Shown here in pieces: positions 58,638 to 64,000 of a stretch of DNA of 64,000 nt. A program made the translations under genes and the position numbers. How positions within the stretch are numbered: position 1 is the stretch's first letter; every line of letters begins with the position of its first letter. Under the pieces are notes generated by a model that was not told the origin of the DNA, did no database searches, and saw nothing but the letters and a program-made list of their open reading frames with translations. Origin of the DNA: Ruminococcus sp. Its GTDB lineage: Bacteria; Bacillota; Clostridia; Oscillospirales; Ruminococcaceae. The stretch covers positions 1 to 64,000 of the forward strand of contig JAJPYB010000006.1 of assembly GCA_021205185.1 (NCBI GenBank), read 5' to 3'.

Positions 58638-59873
58638 ATGAGCAAATATGCAGTTATAGGCTATGGAGTTGTCGGTAGCGGAACGGTTGAGCTTTTTGAA
58701 ACCAATCGTGAATCAATCACCAAAAAAATTGGCAGAGATGTTGGTCTTGGCTATATTTTAGATTTAAGAGATTTCCCTGACAGTCCGTATCAAGGCAAGC
58801 ACACAAAGGACTTCAACGACATTTTAAACGACCCTGAGGTTGAAGCTGTCGCTGAGGTTATCGGAGGCATTCACCCGGCATTTGAATTTACAAAGCAGCT
58901 TCTGGAAAAGGGTAAAAGCGTTGTCACCTCAAACAAAGAGCTTGTCGCTCAAAAGGGTGCAGAGCTTTTTAAGGTCGCTAAGGAGCATAACGCAAGCTAT
59001 CTTTTTGAAGCTTCTGTCGGCGGCGGAATACCAATCATCAGACCGCTTCACAAGTGCCTTGCAGGAAATAAAATCGAGCAGATTTCAGGCATTTTAAACG
59101 GAACCACCAACTTTATTCTCACAAAGATGATAAAGGATCAGATGAGCTTTGACGACGCATTAAAGCTTGCTCAGAAAAACGGCTTTGCTGAAGCTGACCC
59201 TACTGCTGACGTTGAAGGTCAGGACGCTTGCAGAAAAATCTGCATCTTAGCTTCTTTGGTTTCGGGAAGTCATATCTACCCTGACGAGGCTTACTGCGAA
59301 GGAATTACACAGATTACACCTGAGGACGTTGAATACGCTCAGAACGCAGGCTACAGAATCAAGCTTATTGGCTCATTATCTCCTCTTGAAAACGGCAAGC
59401 TTGCAGTTATGGTTTGCCCACGACTTATCCCTGAGAGCAATCTTCTTTCTCACGTTGACGGAGTTTACAACGCAATTTCAGTTACAGGAAACGGCGTCGG
59501 CGACGTTATTTTCTACGGACAGGGAGCAGGAAAGCTTCCTACTGCGTCTGCTGTTGTCGGCGACCTTATCGACGCTCTCGTTCACAGAGAAAGACCTCTT
59601 ACAGTTTCCTGGGATTTGCCGAGCGATGAAAAGAAAACCGCTTCTCACAAACTAGCTGAAACAGCAGTTTATGTAAGAGCAAAAATAAAGGGCGACGACG
59701 CTAAGGCGAAGATTTCTGCTGCCTTTGACCAGCCTATTTTCATCGAACGCAAAAACCGTCCGGACGACGAAACAGCATTTATAACCTCTTCAATGCAGGA
59801 GGCTGTAATTGATGAAAAGCTAAAGAATCTCGGCGACGACATCGAAGTCATCAGAGTTATAAGAGCGCTTTAA
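58638..59873 (+). CDS. hom: Homoserine dehydrogenase
   Basis: A 411-residue enzyme. Nucleotide motif GYGVVGSGTVELF, the catalytic region SVGGGIPIIRPL, GILNGTTNFIL and GFAEADPTADVEGQDACRKI are all present. The C-terminal ACT region is the short Firmicute form. It reduces aspartate semialdehyde to homoserine, for threonine and methionine. It follows the ACT protein by 32 bp, and a hairpin separates it from thrB. Confidence 0.96.
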   Translation: MSKYAVIGYGVVGSGTVELFETNRESITKKIGRDVGLGYILDLRDFPDSPYQGKHTKDFNDILNDPEVEAVAEVIGGIHPAFEFTKQLLEKGKSVVTSNKELVAQKGAELFKVAKEHNASYLFEASVGGGIPIIRPLHKCLAGNKIEQISGILNGTTNFILTKMIKDQMSFDDALKLAQKNGFAEADPTADVEGQDACRKICILASLVSGSHIYPDEAYCEGITQITPEDVEYAQNAGYRIKLIGSLSPLENGKLAVMVCPRLIPESNLLSHVDGVYNAISVTGNGVGDVIFYGQGAGKLPTASAVVGDLIDALVHRERPLTVSWDLPSDEKKTASHKLAETAVYVRAKIKGDDAKAKISAAFDQPIFIERKNRPDDETAFITSSMQEAVIDEKLKNLGDDIEVIRVIRAL

Positions 59874-59896
59874 GACAAAAATTTCCAACAAAACAA

Positions 59897-59926
59897 AAAT
59901 CCGCAGCACTTTAAGTCTGCGGATTT
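59897..59926 (+). promoter_or_regulatory. Hairpin between hom and thrB
   Basis: Stem AAATCCGCAG / CTGCGGATTT with a 10-nt loop and only a weak T-run after it (GTATTGTAC). Partial termination would lower thrB relative to hom. Confidence 0.55.
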
Positions 59927-59957
59927 GTATTGTACAAAACTTACAAGGAGAAGCAAT

Positions 59958-60845
59958 ATGATAAAGCTCAGAATACCTGCAACAAGTGCAAATTTAGGCG
60001 CAGGCTTTGACGCACTTGGACTTGCTATGACATACTACAACTTCGTGAACCTTGAACTCAGCGACAGAGTTGAAATTACATCTCTCGACGGGTTTGAGGT
60101 TCCGACAGATAAATCAAACCTTATTTACGAATCCGCTTCACACCTTTTTGAAATTTGCGGGAAGAAGCTCGACGGACTTAAAATTGAGCAAACGAGCAAC
60201 ATTCCAATGGCAAGAGGACTTGGCTCGTCAAGTGCCTGCATAGTAGCAGGTCTTGTCGGCGCAAACACACTTCTTGGAAACCCTTTGACGACAGATGATC
60301 TGGTAAATCTTGCGGCACAGATCGAAGGGCACCCAGACAACACCGCTCCTGCTCTTTTAGGCGGAATTGTAACCGCTGTATTTGACGGAAGAAAGGTTCA
60401 CTGGGTAAAGCAGGAGGTCAACACCAGCCTTAAATTTGTGGCGATTATTCCTGACTTTGAGCTTAAAACCGAAAAGGCAAGAGCCTGTCTGCCAAAGGAG
60501 GTTTCGCACAAGGATGCTGTATACAACCTTTCAAGAGCAGCACTTTTCTCGGCTTCTCTTCTGACAGGGAAATTTGAAAATCTGCGTACCGCCTGTCATG
60601 ACAGACTTCATCAGCCGTACAGAATGGAGCTTATTCCAAACTGTCGCAGAGTTTTCGATATAGCATACAACCACGGAGCATACGCCGCATATATAAGCGG
60701 AGCAGGTCCTACCGTTATGGCGGTAGTAGACGAAGCAAACGAGTTTTTCACAGGAAAGGTAAAATTCTCGCTCGAAACGGAAGGACTGCAAAACTGGGAC
60801 GTTAAGCTGTTTCACATTGACAACGAAGGAACAAAGCTGATCTGA
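59958..60845 (+). CDS. thrB: Homoserine kinase
   Basis: A 295-residue GHMP kinase. The N-terminal substrate motif PATSANLGAGFDALGLA is at 5-21 and the phosphate loop PMARGLGSSSACIVAGL at about 85-101; the C-terminal ISGAGPTVMAV is also present. It makes O-phosphohomoserine. The ATG at 59958 has AAGGAG upstream; an earlier in-frame ATG has none. thrC is not in the window. Confidence 0.95.
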   Translation: MIKLRIPATSANLGAGFDALGLAMTYYNFVNLELSDRVEITSLDGFEVPTDKSNLIYESASHLFEICGKKLDGLKIEQTSNIPMARGLGSSSACIVAGLVGANTLLGNPLTTDDLVNLAAQIEGHPDNTAPALLGGIVTAVFDGRKVHWVKQEVNTSLKFVAIIPDFELKTEKARACLPKEVSHKDAVYNLSRAALFSASLLTGKFENLRTACHDRLHQPYRMELIPNCRRVFDIAYNHGAYAAYISGAGPTVMAVVDEANEFFTGKVKFSLETEGLQNWDVKLFHIDNEGTKLI

Positions 60846-60849
60846 AAAG

Positions 60850-60886
60850 AAAATCACCGAGGGAAACGCCTTCGGTGATTTTTTAG
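60850..60886. terminator. Convergent terminator between thrB and the metallophosphoesterase gene
   Basis: Stem AATCACCGAGG / CCTTCGGTGATT with a short loop, then TTTTTTAGTTTTTT on the plus strand. It lies 5 nt after thrB and 5 nt before the convergent stop at 60891. Confidence 0.85.
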
Positions 60887-60890
60887 TTTT

Positions 60891-61736
60891 TTACTTTTCT
60901 GGAAACTCATTTTTAAGCGTTACAAGCATAACCTCCGATGCGTTAAAAAGCCTGAACTTTCCAAGTCCTGTTGTGAGGGCTAACGCCTTGTCGCCTATTT
61001 TATAAATTCCGGCGGTGTACTTCGGAAGGAACTTCCTCTCAGGGTGTAAAAGTCCTCTCTTTCCTATTCTTATAATTCCGCCGTGAATGTGTCCGCTAAA
61101 GGTTATGTCTGCACCCCATTCGGCATAAGCTGGAAAGTAATCGGGGTTGTGAACAAGCAGCAGCGTAAAGCCGTCTGGCTTTTCACCGATTCGTCTGTTT
61201 ATATCCCCTGCCGATACAGCAGGAAGATTTCTGTAGCCGCCCTTTTTATTCTTATAGTATTCAGACTCAAAATAAACGCCCATTATATTTATGCTCTCGC
61301 CGTCCTTGTCTATTGTAACCGAACCGTTTAAAAGACAGGTCATCGGGAGCTTTTTAATTTCCTCACGAACGCTCTCGTCTGCGTCTACCTCGTGATTTCC
61401 ATAAGTGTAGTAGACAGGCGCAATTTTTGCAAGCGATGTGATAAGCTTAGTCGGCGCTTTTATTGTCGTTTCAAAACGGCTTATCAGGTCGCCCAGGAAG
61501 AATATAACATCGGGAACGCAATTTTTAACCGCTTCTATAAGCTTGTAGTTGTCTTTTCCAAAGCTCTTTTTATGTAGGTCGGAGATTATAGCAATTTTCA
61601 TTCCGTCAAAGCTTTCAGGAAGCTTTTTTGTAACGAGCGTTTTTTTGGTAGTTTTAAGCTGCATATTGTGGTATGACACCAGTATTATAATCAAAAGCAC
61701 TACCGCTGCACACCAAATAATAGCATATATGTTCAT
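60891..61736 (-). CDS. Membrane-anchored metallophosphoesterase
   Basis: A 281-residue protein with one N-terminal helix (about 3-22) and a calcineurin-like domain. Motifs are ISDLHKKSFG (D-x-H), FFLGDLISR (GD), YTYGNHEVD (GNHE), VHNPDYFP and FSGHIHGG (GHxH). It resembles YkuE/YaeI-type phosphatases that act on lipids or phosphate esters at the membrane. Last gene of the five-gene operon, 2 nt after the patatin gene. Confidence 0.9.
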   Translation of the reverse strand: MNIYAIIWCAAVVLLIIILVSYHNMQLKTTKKTLVTKKLPESFDGMKIAIISDLHKKSFGKDNYKLIEAVKNCVPDVIFFLGDLISRFETTIKAPTKLITSLAKIAPVYYTYGNHEVDADESVREEIKKLPMTCLLNGSVTIDKDGESINIMGVYFESEYYKNKKGGYRNLPAVSAGDINRRIGEKPDGFTLLLVHNPDYFPAYAEWGADITFSGHIHGGIIRIGKRGLLHPERKFLPKYTAGIYKIGDKALALTTGLGKFRLFNASEVMLVTLKNEFPEK

Positions 61737-61738
61737 AG

Positions 61739-62590
61739 CTAAGCCTCCAGATACTTCTTTAGCGCTGCGAGCTTTAATCTCGCCATTTCTTCGCCGTGAG
61801 AATAAAGCGGCAAAAGCTTTTCCCAGCGTCCCTCTGTCCTTCCAACTCCCATTGTAGAAAGCGGTTCAATAACAAACAGCTTGCCTTCGTTTTCAAGCTG
61901 ACGGAGCTTATTCATTTGCTCGTTATAGCTTTCCGCTCGGTTTTTAAGCCTTTCGCAAAGCTTGGGATATTTTTTGTAAAGCGCACAAGCTAAGGTTATT
62001 GTCGGATCGGTTTTCTTTATGTAGCCTCTGGCTCTTGTCAAAACGACTATTACCTTTTCACAGCCGTCCTGCAAAGCCTTTTCAAAGGATACGGAATCGG
62101 AAATTCCGCCGTCGAGGTACTTTTCTCCGTTTATTTCAATCATCGGAAAAAGTATCGGCAAAGCGCAGCTTGCCCGAAGTGCGGTAAATTTTTTGTCGTC
62201 AGCTTCAACCTCAAGATATTCAGACTCGCCTGTGTTTACATTAGTAACAGCCGCTATACAATTACCCTTGCATTCTGCATACGTTTCATAATCAAAGGGT
62301 ATAAGCTTGTTTGGAATTTCATCAAACACAAAGTCGAGATTATAGTAGCTCTTGTTATTCTTGTCAAACATATGAGAGGCACCCATATACCTCTTGTCGT
62401 GCATATATTTTTTTGCAATCTCGTAATTTCTTCTATACTGCCTTGAAGCGTAAGAAACTCCCATAGAAATTCCTGCCGACGCACCAATCACATAGTTGCA
62501 ATATATTTCGTTTTCTAAGAGAACGTCCATAACTCCGCAGGAAAATAAACTTCTGCTCGCTCCGCCCTCAAGGACAATCGCCGTTTTCAT
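61739..62590 (-). CDS. Patatin-like phospholipase
   Basis: A 283-residue RssA/YjjU-type patatin. Oxyanion loop EGGASRSLFSCG, nucleophile in GASAGISMG (Ser of GxSxG) and catalytic Asp in LDGGISDSV. No signal peptide. It should cleave acyl groups from lipids. It is probably linked to the adjacent metallophosphoesterase in lipid turnover. It follows the thioesterase gene by 20 bp. Confidence 0.92.
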   Translation of the reverse strand: MKTAIVLEGGASRSLFSCGVMDVLLENEIYCNYVIGASAGISMGVSYASRQYRRNYEIAKKYMHDKRYMGASHMFDKNNKSYYNLDFVFDEIPNKLIPFDYETYAECKGNCIAAVTNVNTGESEYLEVEADDKKFTALRASCALPILFPMIEINGEKYLDGGISDSVSFEKALQDGCEKVIVVLTRARGYIKKTDPTITLACALYKKYPKLCERLKNRAESYNEQMNKLRQLENEGKLFVIEPLSTMGVGRTEGRWEKLLPLYSHGEEMARLKLAALKKYLEA

Positions 62591-62610
62591 AAATTAACCC
62601 CTCCGTCCAG

Positions 62611-63009
62611 TCAGATATTTTTGAGCTTCTCGTTAGCCTTGCTTTCAAACCGCTCGGCATTTACTACAACTCTTGTGTGCTCTGCCTCGCCTATAACTCC
62701 ACACTTATCATAAGCCGTTATTTTAAAATCAACCCTTCTGCCCTCAGCTCCCACAATTTCAGCGATTGCGTAAACGTCCATATCCATTGGAGTCGCCGAG
62801 ATATGCGTGGTTGATATTGCCGTGCCGACGCTCGTTTCGCCCTCGTCCAAAAACTTATCCAAGCATTTAAGCGCCGCATTTTCCATAAGAGCTATCATCA
62901 TCGGCGTTGCAAAAACTCTGGCGGTACCGCTTCCAACGGCAGCTGCAGTTTTTGAAGCTTCAACCGTCTGCTCCGCTTTCATTCTTGTGTTTATTATTAC
63001 TTCCTTCAC
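62611..63009 (-). CDS. Hotdog-fold thioesterase, FlK-like
   Basis: A 132-residue hotdog protein. GSGTARVFATPMMIALMENAA (catalytic Glu, key residues S-A-T-P and E) and SVGTAISTTHISATPMDMDV match the fluoroacetyl-CoA thioesterase-like group. It probably hydrolyses short acyl-CoA esters; the substrate is unknown. Its start overlaps the HAD stop by 4 nt (ATGA), so it is translationally coupled. Confidence 0.88.
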   Translation of the reverse strand: MKEVIINTRMKAEQTVEASKTAAAVGSGTARVFATPMMIALMENAALKCLDKFLDEGETSVGTAISTTHISATPMDMDVYAIAEIVGAEGRRVDFKITAYDKCGVIGEAEHTRVVVNAERFESKANEKLKNI

Positions 63010-63689
63010 AGTTCATCATATCCTTCTATAATATAATCACTCAGCCTTTTAAGCTCAGCGTGGTCAGACTTATTTCCGTAGCTTAAAAAGCCAACCGTTT
63101 TAAAGCCTGCCGACCTAGCGCTTTCAACCGCCTTCGGCACGTCCTCAAACACCACGCAGTCGCAAGGTGTAAGTCCCATTTTTTCAGCGCAGCTTAAATA
63201 AATCTCAGGACTGTCCTTTCCGCAGCCAACCTCATTTACGGTTACGATTTTGTCAAAAAGCTCGTATACGCCGTTGTTAATAAGACAGGGAGCTAATAGC
63301 TCGCTATGCGAAGCGGTTGCTACCGCGAGCTTTTTGTCAAGCCTTTTCAGCCGCAAAAGAAAATCTCTTGCGCCGTCAAACAGCTTTACCTCACTTTCAA
63401 AAAGACTGATCGCAATGCTGTTCCACTCTTTTATTATATCCTCTTTTTCTTCCTTAAAACCAAACCGCTTGATTGTATACTCCGCCGCTGCGTCAAATCC
63501 CATTGCTGAAATTTCCCTGCCGTAATCGCTCGGCACCTCAAAGCCTCGCTTGTTTAAAAAAAGCGTATCGACAGTATTCCACACGCCAAACGAATCGAGA
63601 AGCGTTCCGTCAAGGTCAAAAATATATCCCTTAAGGCTTGATATTTTAGCTTTTAAGTCGATCTGTTTTGCAGGTATCTTGAGCTTCAT
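63006..63689 (-). CDS. HAD-superfamily phosphatase / phosphoglucomutase-like
   Basis: A 227-residue HAD hydrolase. Motif 1 FDLDGTLLDS has both Asp; motif 2 is VATASHS; motif 3 Lys is at about 155-160 (GCGKDSPEIY); motif 4 is VFEDVPKAVES. The helical cap fits the beta-phosphoglucomutase/YcjU group. The substrate is unknown. It overlaps both neighbours by 4 nt, part of a tight operon. Confidence 0.92.
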   Translation of the reverse strand: MKLKIPAKQIDLKAKISSLKGYIFDLDGTLLDSFGVWNTVDTLFLNKRGFEVPSDYGREISAMGFDAAAEYTIKRFGFKEEKEDIIKEWNSIAISLFESEVKLFDGARDFLLRLKRLDKKLAVATASHSELLAPCLINNGVYELFDKIVTVNEVGCGKDSPEIYLSCAEKMGLTPCDCVVFEDVPKAVESARSAGFKTVGFLSYGNKSDHAELKRLSDYIIEGYDEL

Positions 63690-64000
63690 ATTCCGTACGC
63701 CCTTTCGACTAAGGTCATGAGTGACAAAAGGTCCTCCTTTTGCGAAGGGGTAGAAATATATTTTGAAGCTACCGCTGTATAACGCTTAGCGCTTTCCTTG
63801 TCGTCGAGCTTTAAGCTTATAAGTCCCAGCATAAGCGCGCAATCCGCTTTTTGCTTATCGCTGCCTGCAAGGTCAAACGCCAGTCTTGCGCTATTTAAAG
63901 CCGCTTCATAATCATTTGTCAGATACTTATATAACGAGGTTGAAAGGTCAGAAACTCCAAGCGCTTCGTCGGAAATTTTCCCTGTAAGCAACGCTTCGCC
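63686..64000 (-). CDS. Helical repeat (TPR-like) protein, N-terminus outside the window
   Basis: The frame is open to the right edge, so only the C-terminal 105 or so residues are seen. Paired helices with DYEAALNSARLAFDLAG and ADCALMLGLISLKLDDKESA, then AKRYTAVASKY, fit TPR repeats. The stop overlaps the HAD start by 4 nt, so it is the upstream gene of the five-gene operon. Function unknown. Confidence 0.7.
   Translation of the reverse strand, partial: GEALLTGKISDEALGVSDLSTSLYKYLTNDYEAALNSARLAFDLAGSDKQKADCALMLGLISLKLDDKESAKRYTAVASKYISTPSQKEDLLSLMTLVERAYGI

Overview
The window looks like chromosome from an anaerobic, plant-fibre-degrading gut Firmicute, most likely a Ruminococcus-like member of the Oscillospiraceae. 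Evidence is the oxygen-independent ribonucleotide reductase with its activase, [FeFe]-hydrogenase maturases HydG and HydF, a Feo ferrous-iron operon, tRNA-dependent amidation by GatCAB, Gram-positive AGGAGG ribosome sites, and a secreted GH30 enzyme ending in a type I dockerin, which implies a cellulosome. The species cannot be fixed from sequence alone.

Layout. 1-2.5 kb: an accessory island of toxin-antitoxin genes (YefM-YoeB, a DinJ-type antitoxin, BrnT-BrnA, an Xre regulator) beside a Sel1-repeat fragment that may be the end of a relaxase. 2.5-4.8 kb: an operon of PNPOx/ferredoxin protein, zinc macrodomain and class M sirtuin. 4.8-6.3 kb: a degenerate metallo-beta-lactamase-fold protein divergent from an HxlR regulator, with repeats and a 35-nt palindrome between them. 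6.3-10.4 kb: radA, a CwlD-like amidase, a membrane protein, a small protein and an SDR reductase. 10.4-11.1 kb: a second DinJ-YoeB cassette lying between two copies of one hairpin. 11.1-17.3 kb: an orphan LytTR regulator with a 9-nt homopolymer in its promoter, a DMT exporter, dut, nrdG-nrdD and a divergent Crp/Fnr regulator. 17.6-21.1 kb: tRNA-Pro(GGG) and feoA-feoA-feoB plus a Cys-rich partner under DtxR-like boxes. 21.3-25 kb: GH43 enzyme and a secreted beta-helix protein. 25.1-28.6 kb: a MerR-controlled cluster with a 19-bp-spacer promoter.

28.7-31.8 kb: hydF, hydG and a TM1266-family gene preceded by a leader with mutually exclusive antiterminator and terminator hairpins. 32.6-38.4 kb: a 1917-residue Thr/Glu-repeat surface adhesin. 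38.7-44.4 kb: fruR-fruK-fruA-ptsH-ptsI for fructose uptake. 44.7-46.9 kb: a nuclease-fold candidate and a DD-carboxypeptidase. 47-52.9 kb: gatC-gatA, then one reading frame joining complete GatB to an archaeal-type aspartyl-tRNA synthetase, then a PrsA-like foldase. 53.2-56.3 kb: a GT4 glycosyltransferase and GH30-dockerin. 56.5-60.8 kb: gdhA and an ACT protein-hom-thrB threonine operon. 60.9-64 kb: a tightly packed operon of a TPR-like protein (cut by the edge), HAD hydrolase, thioesterase, patatin lipase and metallophosphoesterase.

The most notable items are the GatB-AspRS fusion, which would be a covalently tethered Asn-transamidosome, and the candidate riboregulated leader of the hydrogenase-maturation genes. 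A palindrome-rich intergenic element found twice (32.5 kb and 56.35 kb), the hairpins flanking the DinJ-YoeB cassette and the homopolymer-containing LytTR promoter also deserve attention. No CRISPR array, rRNA, insertion sequence or phage module was seen.
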